Assembly (NCBI RefSeq): GCF_900055185.1
Contig: NZ_FIZX01000001.1
Location: forward strand, 1,550,001-1,614,000
Direction of reading: 5' to 3'
DNA length: 64,000 bases
Source of the DNA: Grimontia celer
GTDB taxonomy: Bacteria > Pseudomonadota > Gammaproteobacteria > Enterobacterales > Vibrionaceae
Made by a program: the position numbers and the translations under genes. Shown one piece after another: positions 48,122 through 57,375 of this stretch; the first letter of the stretch is position 1; every line of letters starts with the position of its first letter. The notes under the pieces were generated by a model. That model saw only the letters and a list, made by a program, of their open reading frames with translations, had not been told where the DNA came from and searched no databases.

Positions 48122-48646
48122 ATGACAGAACCACACGTAATCATTGGCCTTATTAATCCCAAAAGCCCTACCAATGTGGGAGGCGTGATGCGTGCAGCCG
48201 GATGCTATCAAGCAGACAGCGTCGTCTATACCGGTGAGCGATATGACCGCGCCGCAAGGTTCTATACCGACACGCAAGACGCGATGGAAAGTATTCCACT
48301 GACCAATGTCGACAGCGTGTTCGATAACCTGCCATCAGACATGAAAGTGGTGTGTGTAGAGCTGGCATTGGGCGCGACGCCGCTTCCTCAGTTTGAGCAC
48401 CCAGAGAAAGCCATTTACGTTTTCGGCCCTGAAGATCACTCCCTGCATCAATCTATTGCTGACCGCGCTGATCATGTAGTTTATGTGCCAACAGTAGGCT
48501 GCATGAACCTCGCAGCAACAGTAAACGTGGTGTTGTATGACCGCTTAGCCAAGTCAGATACCACACAAGCCGGAGATGACTTGATTCGCCAAAGCCGCGA
48601 TAGCCGAAACCGCCTCCAGGTGAAATCTTCCGCCGAAACGGTGTGA
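48122..48646 (+). CDS. SpoU-family RNA 2'-O-methyltransferase (TrmH-like)
   Basis: 174 residues from ATG 48122; ATG 48113 is also possible. SPOUT-class motifs are NPKSPTNVGGVMRAAGCY (near 12), YVFGPEDHSL (near 98) and VGCMNLAATVNVVLYDRL (near 124), which form the trefoil-knot SAM site. It methylates a ribose in tRNA or rRNA; the target cannot be told from the sequence. Ends in a strong terminator. Confidence 0.9.
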   Translation: MTEPHVIIGLINPKSPTNVGGVMRAAGCYQADSVVYTGERYDRAARFYTDTQDAMESIPLTNVDSVFDNLPSDMKVVCVELALGATPLPQFEHPEKAIYVFGPEDHSLHQSIADRADHVVYVPTVGCMNLAATVNVVLYDRLAKSDTTQAGDDLIRQSRDSRNRLQVKSSAETV

Positions 48647-48667
48647 AGCACCCGCCCAGATACCAAT

Positions 48668-48696
48668 AAGGCCGTCACATGACGGCCTTTCTTTTT
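48668..48696 (+). terminator. Terminator of the SpoU gene
   Basis: AAGGCCGTCA/TGACGGCCTT stem followed by TCTTTTT. Confidence 0.9.
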
Positions 48697-48770
48697 AAAG
48701 CAAGTTTCAAGCAATACATCTACGTGTGGATTCAGCCAACAAAAGTTATATCCTTTAACAATCCCAAACG

Positions 48771-49442
48771 CTACTCATGCTCTTTATTGCTTATTTTCTC
48801 TTCATACCTCTCATTAAGTTTTCGATAAGCCATCGATAACGTCACTAGCCCAAAAATGAACACCAAGTAGCTGAGAACTCTGAACGGCCACACCGGTGGC
48901 TCAAGTACAGAGCTAATCATCATGAACAACATAAGAAGTAAGGGAACGGCTGATACAACCCCGAACATGTACCACGTTTTTTGTGACGTTTTATCCCAGG
49001 CCAAACTGAATGTTTCTGGCTGCCCACTGGCAATAGCGGGAAAGATAAGACTCAAACGACAAATAATCATTGCGAGCGTCAGTTCAAATAAAATCGTCAG
49101 AAAGCCAAGCCACGAAATGACAAAGAATGCACTATTCGCAAGAAGTAAAATGGCGAGATAATAGAGAATAAAACGCCGCTCAATCTTCTCTGCTTTTATT
49201 CTTCCCCATTTTGGTACGGAGTCATTTCCTAGCAAAACAAGGCGATGTACGTTAACTGCGATAATCGTGAGAAAAATACTCTTCACAATATTCTCAGCCA
49301 AGTTCAACCAACCTATTGTGAGTTCAGGTGGGATTGAATCAAAAGCCAAACCCACCAACACAGGCAGAAAGGTAATCTGAAAAAGTCGACTTTTATGGCT
49401 GACTGAAAACTCGAAAGCATCGGACAACGTTTCTCTAAACAT
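48771..49442 (-). CDS. Multi-pass membrane protein, paralogue B
   Basis: 223 residues from ATG 49442 (GAGG eight bases upstream). About six membrane helices. Homologous to paralogue A at 40204-40911 over the full length, with the same conserved blocks (TIIAVNVHR, SVP, RLSLIFPAIASG, QKTWYM) but different C-terminal tails. Lower GC than paralogue A. No known function. Confidence 0.82.
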   Translation of the reverse strand: MFRETLSDAFEFSVSHKSRLFQITFLPVLVGLAFDSIPPELTIGWLNLAENIVKSIFLTIIAVNVHRLVLLGNDSVPKWGRIKAEKIERRFILYYLAILLLANSAFFVISWLGFLTILFELTLAMIICRLSLIFPAIASGQPETFSLAWDKTSQKTWYMFGVVSAVPLLLMLFMMISSVLEPPVWPFRVLSYLVFIFGLVTLSMAYRKLNERYEEKISNKEHE

Positions 49443-49491
49443 TACTGCGTCCTCATTCCATTGCCTGAGCTTGCCTCTAAAACAAACAACA

Positions 49492-49547
49492 GCATCCTTA
49501 CACCAAACTACCTCAACAACTCCCAAAACTATCGTTCAAAACTAAGA
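49492..49547. repeat. Conserved upstream block, copy 2
   Basis: Counterpart of 40964-41019, at almost the same distance (about 50 bp) from the start of paralogue B. The rest of the 49443-49964 gap is AT-rich and holds a start-less open frame (49748-49897), possibly a gene remnant. Confidence 0.65.
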
Positions 49548-49964
49548 AGATATCGAGAAAGCGGGTTTGAGTGTTCTCTCGCCCAATTTGGACTCTGCTC
49601 TTCGTCCCTTCCTCATTCTAAGGGGAAAGCTAGGATGAGGTTTGGCTCTTATGCCATCACCTGCTTATGCTTTTTCTGGATCAATCTCTCAATATGCAAC
49701 TTGTTGGTTTTATTGATAGATGTCGCAGCCAATTTACCAAACACTAGGTTAAAATTAAGTATGGATTTACATACATAGATGACATTATCATCTGGTCTTC
49801 TGATTTAGATAGATACCCACACACCGTTTTAATTGACCATCTGCCGGAACGCTACTTTGAGAAGCGTCACTCTTCGGTCATATCGCTTGTGCCTTAATTG
49901 AGCCTAGCTATTGTGTGGCCATTTAGATGATGATCAATCAATTTAAGCGTCATGTAGGAATAAT

Positions 49965-50906
49965 ATGGATAATGGACCTTTTGGCTCTCGTTGCGTTATC
50001 GAAGAAAAGATTTCAGACAGCACTGTAAGAGCCTACCTAGTAGGTTTTGACTTAAAAGACGATGGTTCCAGCCAATATCGATGGAAGGAGTTCGTCCAGA
50101 GAGTCTTGAGTGTCATTCATGAATTCTCTTTTGGTTACCACGAAGGTACTTCGACAAGTAATACTGAAACACTGGACAAAGTCGTTGAAGCTGCTAACGC
50201 CATATATAAAATTGACGAATTTCAGAAAGTCAAAGATATATACAATAACGGTGGGTTCATTGAAGATGATGTGGCTGATAAGTACCTTCGACGAGGTGAA
50301 TTCGGAGAGTTAATTCTTCACTTACTGTTGAGAGATAACTTTGAAACAGTACCACTTCTGTCCAAAATATACTTCAAAGACTCTTTAGGCCACACTGTTC
50401 ATGGTTTCGATAGTGTACATATTCAACCCGAAACCGAATCTCTTTGGCTGGGTGAGTCAAAGCTATACTTAGACCCGAAGAAAGGATTGACTGAATTAGT
50501 TAAAGATATTAAAGAACACATCAAGTTAGACTATTTGAATTCTGAGTTTTCTTTAATATCAAAAAAGATTATTCATTTCGAAGAGAACAATGAAATAAAA
50601 AAGTGGAAAACAGCACTTTCTAGCACCACAAAATTAAAAGACAAGTTAAAAAATATTAACATACCATTATTATGCACCTATAGTAGTGAGTTGTTTACCA
50701 AATATGATGATGAGGAGCTAGATGAATTCTTATCTGAATATAAAAATGAGATAATAAATCTTAAAGAATATTTCGACAAAAAGAACGATCATCCTCTTAA
50801 GGATAATATCAACATCATCCTTATTTTATTCCCAGTGAAATGCAAAATAGAGCTAGTGAAAAGGCTACACAATAAGCTTTCTATTATTCAAATGATTGGA
50901 GATTAG
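49965..50906 (+). CDS. hamA: HamA, Hachiman defence nuclease (DUF1837)
   Basis: 313 residues with the DUF1837 pattern: LRRGEFGELILHLLL (near 109), GFDSVHI (near 148) and WLGESKLYL (near 161). The D...ExK arrangement is that of a PD-(D/E)xK nuclease. HamA and the helicase HamB form the Hachiman anti-phage system, in which HamB sensing of DNA releases HamA nuclease. Start ATG 49965 follows AGGA. The gene is clearly more AT-rich than the flanking chromosome, a sign of transfer. hamB starts 2 bp after its stop. Confidence 0.9.
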   Translation: MDNGPFGSRCVIEEKISDSTVRAYLVGFDLKDDGSSQYRWKEFVQRVLSVIHEFSFGYHEGTSTSNTETLDKVVEAANAIYKIDEFQKVKDIYNNGGFIEDDVADKYLRRGEFGELILHLLLRDNFETVPLLSKIYFKDSLGHTVHGFDSVHIQPETESLWLGESKLYLDPKKGLTELVKDIKEHIKLDYLNSEFSLISKKIIHFEENNEIKKWKTALSSTTKLKDKLKNINIPLLCTYSSELFTKYDDEELDEFLSEYKNEIINLKEYFDKKNDHPLKDNINIILILFPVKCKIELVKRLHNKLSIIQMIGD

Positions 50907-50907
50907 A

Positions 50908-53082
50908 ATGTTAGATTTAATTAAAAAAATAAAGCAGACAAACGACTTCTCCTTCAGTGAAACCTTTAGCATCTATAATAATTGCTCAAGAATGATCATG
51001 AAAGATCAGAATGAAGGAATGAAAGTACTAATATATATACTTGAACAAAGGCGAAAATTCGATCATAGCCTAGACGAAATGTTAGCTGATATTGTTGAGT
51101 CTGTAGGATTTTACCCTTACCTAATAAAAGAGAAGCTTACTCTATCCTCAACAAATTCAAAAGTAAGACTAATAAGTAACACTTCAATTAAAATCCCAGG
51201 CAAAGTTTTCCATGATGAGCAAATGTACCTCTCTCGCTTGCTATCAACAGATAAGAACCTAGTTGTTAGTGCACCTACGAGTTTTGGAAAAAGTTTGTTG
51301 ATAGAGGATATTATCGCATCTTTTGAATATCGCAACATAGTCATCATCCAACCAACACTTGCTTTACTTGATGAAACTAGAAGAAAGCTGAAACGATATC
51401 AAGATAACTATAAGTTGATACTCCGAACTTCACAAAACCCAGATCAAGATAAAGGGAATATTTTTCTATTTACTGCAGAGCGTGTAAATGAATATTCGAT
51501 GTTCGAATCTGTAGACTTTTTAATTATTGATGAGTTCTACAAGTTAAGTTCGAGAAGGGATGACGAAAGATCCGACACACTAAATAATGCCTTTAGCTAT
51601 TTACTAAAACGTTTTAATCCTAAATTCTATCTTCTAGGCCCTAATATTGAAGGAATTTCAGAGGGTTTTGAAGAAAAGTATAATGCAAAATTTTTTAAGA
51701 CGGACTATAGCTTAGTGGCATGTGAAGAGCATAATATCTATGAGAACTATAAGAATAAGTTCGGAGAGAGAGGAGAAAAGAAAGCTATTAAAGAGCGAGT
51801 TCTTTTTGACTTACTTCTAAAAAAGAGAAATGAAAATACACTTATATATTGCTCATCTCCGTACCGCGCTAGATATCTGTCAAAGGCATATCTCGAATAT
51901 CTAATCGAAAAGGGAGTTACTCATAGCGACGTAAACATAGATATTATTGAATGGATAGAGAGATATGTGTCTAAAGATTGGAGTTTAATTAAACTACTAA
52001 GAATGGGTATTGCTATACACGATGGTGCGCTCCAAAAACATATCACATCAACTATAATTGATTATTTTAACAATGGAACTATTAAACAGTTATTCTGTAC
52101 AGCCACTATAATAGAGGGTGTAAACACAAGTGCAAAGAATGTAATATTCTTTGATAAGAAAAAAGGAGCAAATACATTTGTGGACCACTTCGATTACTCA
52201 AACATAAGGGGACGAGCTGGTCGAATGATGGAGCATTATGTAGGTAAAGTATATAACTTCAATCCAGTACCCACCTATGATGAAATTATAGTAGACATAC
52301 CCTTCCATGAGCAAAACCCTATATCAAATGAAGTTCTGATAAACATCGAAGAAGATGAAGTAATAGATAAGAATTCTGAACAATACCAGTATATAAAATC
52401 ACTACCAAAAAATGAAAGAGAGCTATTCTCAAATAACTCTCTTTATATAAAAGGACAAAAAGATCTTCTAGAGAAAATCAGAAGTGAAGTTCATAGCCAT
52501 CATGAGTTGCTATGTTGGGACTCCACACCAACATATGACCAACTTTCATATTGCCTTGGACTTGCATGGGACTTCTTAACCAAGCCCGACACTGTCTATC
52601 GTCCAATGACCAAATCTCGACTTGTAAAAATAACATTTGACTATGGATGGAACAAAAACATAAACGAATTGGTCAGAAATACATATTCTTACATTCTAGA
52701 AAACCAAAATAAAAATAAATCAGACGCCGTAGATGATGCTATTAGAGATAGTTTTCAAATACTGAGGCATTGGTTCCAATACAAGATCCCTAAATGGCTG
52801 ATTGTCGTGAACGAAATACAAAAATTCGTCTGCTTAGAAGAAGGTAAAAGACCGGGTAACTACTTATACTATGCTAGTTCGATCGAAAACGATTTTATAC
52901 AAGAGAACTTGGCCATACTATCAGAATTTGGTGTTCCAAGATCTGCAATAGATAAAATAAAGGACAAAATCCCTGTCAATCTAAACCAAGATGAAGTTAT
53001 TAAAGAGATAAGAACAAAAAAGTTATTTTTAATGGAAGACTTATTAGATTACGAACGAAAAAAGCTATCAGAAAACTTATAG
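50908..53082 (+). CDS. hamB: HamB, Hachiman defence helicase
   Basis: 724 residues from ATG 50908 (GGAG six bases upstream). Superfamily 2 helicase: Walker A APTSFGKS near 121, DEFY box (IIDEFYKLSS) near 207, and motif VI NIRGRAGRMM near 432. It scans DNA and controls HamA. Strongly AT-rich with many AAA/ATA codons. A terminator (53123-53148) follows 40 bp downstream. Confidence 0.92.
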   Translation: MLDLIKKIKQTNDFSFSETFSIYNNCSRMIMKDQNEGMKVLIYILEQRRKFDHSLDEMLADIVESVGFYPYLIKEKLTLSSTNSKVRLISNTSIKIPGKVFHDEQMYLSRLLSTDKNLVVSAPTSFGKSLLIEDIIASFEYRNIVIIQPTLALLDETRRKLKRYQDNYKLILRTSQNPDQDKGNIFLFTAERVNEYSMFESVDFLIIDEFYKLSSRRDDERSDTLNNAFSYLLKRFNPKFYLLGPNIEGISEGFEEKYNAKFFKTDYSLVACEEHNIYENYKNKFGERGEKKAIKERVLFDLLLKKRNENTLIYCSSPYRARYLSKAYLEYLIEKGVTHSDVNIDIIEWIERYVSKDWSLIKLLRMGIAIHDGALQKHITSTIIDYFNNGTIKQLFCTATIIEGVNTSAKNVIFFDKKKGANTFVDHFDYSNIRGRAGRMMEHYVGKVYNFNPVPTYDEIIVDIPFHEQNPISNEVLINIEEDEVIDKNSEQYQYIKSLPKNERELFSNNSLYIKGQKDLLEKIRSEVHSHHELLCWDSTPTYDQLSYCLGLAWDFLTKPDTVYRPMTKSRLVKITFDYGWNKNINELVRNTYSYILENQNKNKSDAVDDAIRDSFQILRHWFQYKIPKWLIVVNEIQKFVCLEEGKRPGNYLYYASSIENDFIQENLAILSEFGVPRSAIDKIKDKIPVNLNQDEVIKEIRTKKLFLMEDLLDYERKKLSENL

Positions 53083-53122
53083 AACTGAAAATACTGAAGT
53101 TATCCTATTATTTATAAACAGC

Positions 53123-53246
53123 AAAAGACCGCCTCCCGGCGGTCTTTTGTCTTACGGAACATTGCTTGCTTTAATCTTTACGGCTTAGCCGTTTCTCATG
53201 CTCTCGCATACGGTCTGAAACCAGTAATGCAGAAGATTCGTAGTCG
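53123..53246. pseudogene. Repeat copy A: terminator plus truncated dps 3' end
   Basis: AAAAGACCGCC/GGCGGTCTTTT terminator (53123-53148) followed by a near-copy of the dps 3' end as found at 57331-57466, including the stop region (CGGCTTAGCCG) and GCTCTCGCATACGGTCTG. About 30 bp are missing relative to the intact gene, between short GTTTTC-like repeats, and homology ends near 53246. It is a dead fragment on the minus strand but the hairpin probably still ends hamB transcription. Confidence 0.85.
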
Positions 53247-53564
53247 CCACTTGTTGACTCCTCAGCTCTTCAATCACACTCATCGCTGGAAGTGCAATGT
53301 ATTTGAAAGGGCTTTCATCTTAAAATTGAAATCCTCAAGATACTGATATTCATAGACTTTACTCCCTAATTTTGAGGACTTTACATTTCTCCTCTCATTC
53401 TCAAAACCCGTACTTTTTCATGCAAGCTAATCGATTATTATCCCGACTATTCATACAAATCGTATGGAGCAGTATTTGCACCGCATAGGGCCAAAAACTC
53501 TTATTCTACAAAGCGCTACGGCCCTATCAGCAGCAAAAGAATTTTAATAGACAAGGATTCGTCT
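53247..53564. other. Intergenic region with possible gene debris
   Basis: 318 bp. On the minus strand 53248-53319 is open as a 24-codon piece (DESPFKYIALPAMSVIEELR and four more residues), cut by a stop at one end and by the dps fragment at the other. The rest is AT-rich promoter-like DNA ahead of the protease gene, with a TAGGGCC/GGCCCTA pair around 53486-53526. Confidence 0.35.
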
Positions 53565-54770
53565 ATGCGTAAAGCAATACTTATCGGTTTGACTTGTGTC
53601 GTTTCTATGATGTTGGTTGGCTGTAACAGCACAACACGAATTCAGGAAAACACTGTCACCAACAAAGAGCACAAATTGGCACCGGGCATCACCCTACCCC
53701 TTCAGCAGAAGGTAGCGGTATATATGCCTTCATCTTTCCTTGCGACTGAGTTTGTCCTTAGCGGCAACATTCAAAAACCCGGTAGAGCGGTGACAGAGGC
53801 GACAGAGTCTCTCTTCAATAACTACTACTCCTCATTCTCATGGTTTGAGCCTGGTAAACAGGAACAAGCTTCCTTGGTTTTCAAAGTGCACCCGAAATGG
53901 GAAGTAGACGGTAACAAGATAGTGTCTGAGATGGCATTTACCGTTTTTGACCGCGACGGTAATGCTCTTTACAGCGATGTGATGACGGGAAAGAGCACTT
54001 TTAACCGCGACCAGTTGGACGCCGGTTTTTATAACGCTTCCTACAATTCTATGCTTGGTATGTTGGTTAACTTTACCAATAAGCACTCAGTAGAGATTCA
54101 GCAGCTTCGATCAGGCGATATCAGCCGCTTTGATCTTGAAAAGCTCATTGACGATAAGCCCAAGAGTACTGGTACCGGCTTCTTTGTGAATAAGGAAGGC
54201 GATATCGTGACGGCTGCCCACGTCATTAACCAATGTTTACTGGCGAAGGTCAAAGTGGATGACAACGAGTTTATCGTCTCGCCGAATGCTAAAAGCGATC
54301 TGTTAGACCTGGCTGTTATCTCAAGTAACACGCCCCGTCAGTATTACCTGAACCAAACCAGTGCGGAAAGCCTTCCTCTGGGCTCAAAAATCACCTTGGT
54401 GAGCTACCCACTCAATGGTCTGCTTGAAACGTCACCCAATATCACATTTGGTAATATCACTTCGGTGAAGGGCTTGGCGGGAAGCAAAGGTATTTTTCAA
54501 TTCAGCGCGCCAATACAGCCTGGCTCTAGCGGCGGAGCGCTTGTATCAGAACAAGGTGAGGTGATGGGAGTGACGACAAGCACATTGAACATTGCTTCAC
54601 TGGTTAAACGAGGCGTGATTCCTCAAAACGTTAACTTTGCTACTTCCCCTCAAATCCTTAAAAAGTTTCTGAAGAAGAACAACATTCCTTTCTCAACACG
54701 CAAGAATTCAACACTCTCTCCGACTGAGCTTGCGCTTAAATCTTCTGCGCCAATTGCGTGTTATCAATAA
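53565..54770 (+). CDS. Trypsin-like serine protease lipoprotein
   Basis: 401 residues. Lipobox LVGC (Cys near 20). Residues about 40-190 form an unknown domain with mixed strands. Residues about 200-370 are a chymotrypsin-fold protease with the full triad: His in VTAAHV, Asp in LLDLAV and Ser in QPGSSGGAL. It is anchored in the envelope. The next gene starts 9 bp after its stop, so both form one operon. Start ATG 53565 follows AAGGA. Target unknown. Confidence 0.85.
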   Translation: MRKAILIGLTCVVSMMLVGCNSTTRIQENTVTNKEHKLAPGITLPLQQKVAVYMPSSFLATEFVLSGNIQKPGRAVTEATESLFNNYYSSFSWFEPGKQEQASLVFKVHPKWEVDGNKIVSEMAFTVFDRDGNALYSDVMTGKSTFNRDQLDAGFYNASYNSMLGMLVNFTNKHSVEIQQLRSGDISRFDLEKLIDDKPKSTGTGFFVNKEGDIVTAAHVINQCLLAKVKVDDNEFIVSPNAKSDLLDLAVISSNTPRQYYLNQTSAESLPLGSKITLVSYPLNGLLETSPNITFGNITSVKGLAGSKGIFQFSAPIQPGSSGGALVSEQGEVMGVTTSTLNIASLVKRGVIPQNVNFATSPQILKKFLKKNNIPFSTRKNSTLSPTELALKSSAPIACYQ

Positions 54771-54779
54771 GGGCTGGTT

Positions 54780-55307
54780 ATGAAAGCATTACTTTATTTT
54801 CTATTCTTCTTACTGCCGTTTTCAGCTTTCTCAGCGTCACATGCGGTTGTGTTGCCACCAGCAAATCACATTAACGTTATTGATGACTTCGTTGAAGACG
54901 AGTTAGACAAAGACAGTTTTTATCAGCATTTAGATAAAGATGTTCCCGGCACACCTATCAGGTTCGTGACTTACGTAGAAAGGGTACGAACGTCCGGAGG
55001 CTTTGCAGCTGAAACGACTTCGGGCCTTTTGGCTGCAAGTACCTTGGGTCTTGTTCCTATCGTTAGGAACAAAGATTTTAAAGTGGTGTTTCGCGTTATC
55101 GTAAACGGTAAAGTTATCACCGAGTATGAGTATGTAAAAAACGTGACTGATGCTACTTCGCTTTACACTTTAAAAGATACTGAGCTGTCTGATGATCTTA
55201 AAGTCTGGGTTTCAGACGTTTTAAAACAAACCACCCAAAAGCTAAAGCGTGATAAAGCCCTGTTGGATTTGATTGCTGAATACAAATATTACTACGGTGA
55301 TTACTGA
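54780..55307 (+). CDS. Secreted protein, partner of the protease lipoprotein
   Basis: 175 residues. Signal peptide about 1-18 (LYFLFFLLPFSAFSA). The mature part is hydrophilic with a Gly/Ala/Ser stretch (GGFAAETTSGLLAASTLGL) that could insert in a membrane, and an acidic/tyrosine-rich end (EYKYYYGDY). No family recognised. It overlaps no known domain but is tightly linked to the protease gene. Its last 70 bp and terminator occur again at 57210-57338. Confidence 0.75.
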   Translation: MKALLYFLFFLLPFSAFSASHAVVLPPANHINVIDDFVEDELDKDSFYQHLDKDVPGTPIRFVTYVERVRTSGGFAAETTSGLLAASTLGLVPIVRNKDFKVVFRVIVNGKVITEYEYVKNVTDATSLYTLKDTELSDDLKVWVSDVLKQTTQKLKRDKALLDLIAEYKYYYGDY

Positions 55308-55368
55308 CAGACCCGTTTTACTGCTCTATGCAGATATACACAAAGACCGCCTCCCGGCGGTCTTTTTT
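55239..55368. repeat. Repeat copy B: 3' end of the secreted-protein gene plus terminator
   Basis: 130 bp matching 57210-57338 with only five differences by eye. It includes the functional terminator (55342-55368, AAAGACCGCC/GGCGGTCTTT plus T-run). Copies B and C flank the MORN gene as direct repeats. Confidence 0.88.
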
Positions 55369-55464
55369 CATATGAAGCATAGATAATTAAAATGTTATTC
55401 CGAATACCTTTATCTTTTCTTCATAAGAAATCACATGAATAAATATTCCGCATTTTGTCGGCGT

Positions 55465-57012
55465 TTAATTAGTAGGATAATAATAGTCTTCATTGGCTAC
55501 ATCGAGTTCAGGTAAGTGGTTAGGCATAGTAGTTAGCTCATCTTTCATCCTAACGAATCTTAACCCTGTTTCATATAAACGCAATTCGGTTTGTTGCCCT
55601 TGAAGGTCATAGTAATACCATAAACCGGTACGTTCACCATATTCAAAACTTCCCTTTCGGCGTAGGTTTCCATTATCATAATAGTATAACCACTCACCCT
55701 CATAACGCTCACCAGTAATAGCGATTTCACTACTTATACCATATATATCTTCTACATAACCAAACTGACTTACAAACTTACCGCTTGATTCTAAATTACC
55801 ACTTTCATAATAGCTTGAAAAATCATCAATGAAGTGGTTATGACTATAATTAGCCTTAATGTAAACGGCGCCACTCTCATAGAAAAATGTTACAGGGCCT
55901 TCCCTATAACCGCTCAAATAATTACCTTCTTCTGAAACTTTTCCATTTTCATGGTAAATAGTAAATTTTCCATCGCATTTGTCATTTTTCATAGTGCAAT
56001 GGAAGAACACCTTACCACTGGGATAATACTTTTGATAATCCCCTTGGCGAAAGTCTCGCTGATAATTTGATGTTGAATGCTTTATACCTTCTTTGAAAGT
56101 GAGCCAGGCCCCTTGTTTCATTCCGTTTTCAAAAGTGCCTTTTTTCTCAATTCGCCCATGGGAATCAAAATATTCCCAGCCCCCGACTTTCATATCTTGG
56201 TAGTACTGCCCTCGTTCTTTAGGCTGCCCATTCATATGAAAAGAACTGTATTTTACTCGTTGTTCTTTTAAGTGATCAGCCCTTTCTACCAGCGCCCCTT
56301 CTTCATAAGCTTCCCAAACACCTATCTTAACATTCCCCTGATAACTTCCTTTTTCAATAACTCTTCCTTCAGTGTCGTAAGAAGTCCACTCACCTTCCTT
56401 TGACCCTTTATCAAAATAGAGTTTATCGGCTAATTTTCCGTTACTATGGAAATATAAGTATTCACCATCTAGTTCTCCATTAACATAACTTGCTTTAACT
56501 TTAATTGCTTGAGTCTGATACTCTTCAACTTTCATTTCAGTATTTTGTTTAAAGTCTGCCCCTTCAACACAATAAAATTCATAATAATCGCCCGTCAGTT
56601 GTTCATCTTTGGTAAAGTGTTTTAATGAAGAAATACTGCCTGATTTACAGTATTTCTTTTCACTAATACTCTTATCATCATACCATTGTTTTACAAAATA
56701 TATTGCTTCTGAATCGGGGCTTAAGTACTCAACCCAAAGTCCCACGCGCTCTCCATTCAGATAAGATCCATGCATTCTCAACTGGCCATTATTCCAGTAA
56801 TACTCCCACTCCCCATCCTTTTCGTTATTTAAATAATTTCCTTTTTCCGCAATAACCTCATCCCAGTAATAACGTACATACGGTCCGTCTGGCTCTGGAT
56901 GTGGCGGTACATACGTATATTTCGTTGATTGGTTATAGACGCTAAGTCCAACAACGACAGATAATGAAATAGCACCAACTAATGACCATTTTATTATTTC
57001 TTTTCTTTCCAT
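55465..57012 (-). CDS. MORN/YwqK-type repeat protein with N-terminal anchor
   Basis: 515 residues. A membrane helix at about 9-27 (WSLVGAISLSVVVGLSVY) is followed by about 15 repeats of the YwqK/MORN type, each with a core like YxNGxxxxxGxYxxGxxxGxW (for example WNNGQLRMHGSYLNGERVG). Such repeats make long beta-hairpin ribbons; YwqK-type proteins are annotated as toxin-antitoxin antitoxins in some Bacillus, with weak support elsewhere. Low GC and flanked by direct repeats, so acquired. Start ATG 57012 follows AAGGA. Confidence 0.8.
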   Translation of the reverse strand: MERKEIIKWSLVGAISLSVVVGLSVYNQSTKYTYVPPHPEPDGPYVRYYWDEVIAEKGNYLNNEKDGEWEYYWNNGQLRMHGSYLNGERVGLWVEYLSPDSEAIYFVKQWYDDKSISEKKYCKSGSISSLKHFTKDEQLTGDYYEFYCVEGADFKQNTEMKVEEYQTQAIKVKASYVNGELDGEYLYFHSNGKLADKLYFDKGSKEGEWTSYDTEGRVIEKGSYQGNVKIGVWEAYEEGALVERADHLKEQRVKYSSFHMNGQPKERGQYYQDMKVGGWEYFDSHGRIEKKGTFENGMKQGAWLTFKEGIKHSTSNYQRDFRQGDYQKYYPSGKVFFHCTMKNDKCDGKFTIYHENGKVSEEGNYLSGYREGPVTFFYESGAVYIKANYSHNHFIDDFSSYYESGNLESSGKFVSQFGYVEDIYGISSEIAITGERYEGEWLYYYDNGNLRRKGSFEYGERTGLWYYYDLQGQQTELRLYETGLRFVRMKDELTTMPNHLPELDVANEDYYYPTN

Positions 57013-57209
57013 GGAATCATCCTTAAAATCCTAAACCAACGACCATGCCATACATTTTTCTATGATTAATTTGGCATGTATCGTATAGTTTACTAGAGTG
57101 AAATCAATGAAAAAACCCTTAATCAATATATACATATCGCATAAATAAGATATCACTATGAATAATCATTGGCACAAGAAAAATGGTATTCTGGATTTTG
57201 GAAAGCGGT

Positions 57210-57346
57210 AAAGCTAAAACGTGATAAAGCCCTGTTGGATTTGATTGCTGAATACAAATATTACTACGGCGATTACTGATAGACCCGTTTTACTGCTCTA
57301 TGCAGATATACACAAAAACCGCCTCACGGCGGTCTTTTGTCTTACG
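57210..57346. pseudogene. Repeat copy C: fragment of the secreted-protein gene plus terminator before dps
   Basis: The first 76 bp repeat the last 23 codons of the gene at 54780-55307, ending at its stop, with no upstream coding part. The rest repeats its downstream leader and terminator (AAAACCGCC/GGCGGT at 57316-57338), now serving the converging dps gene. The 57013-57209 stretch shows nothing else. Confidence 0.85.
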
Positions 57347-57375
57347 GAACATTGCTTGCTTTTAATCTATACGGC

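Noticed and set aside
49461-49778. 105-codon frame across the upstream region of paralogue B
   Set aside because: It overlaps the conserved non-coding block, and that block in copy 1 does not keep the same frame.
53123-57338. Three identical hairpins considered as a CRISPR-like or REP family
   Set aside because: Only three copies, each with homologous gene ends attached; duplication of a terminator explains them.
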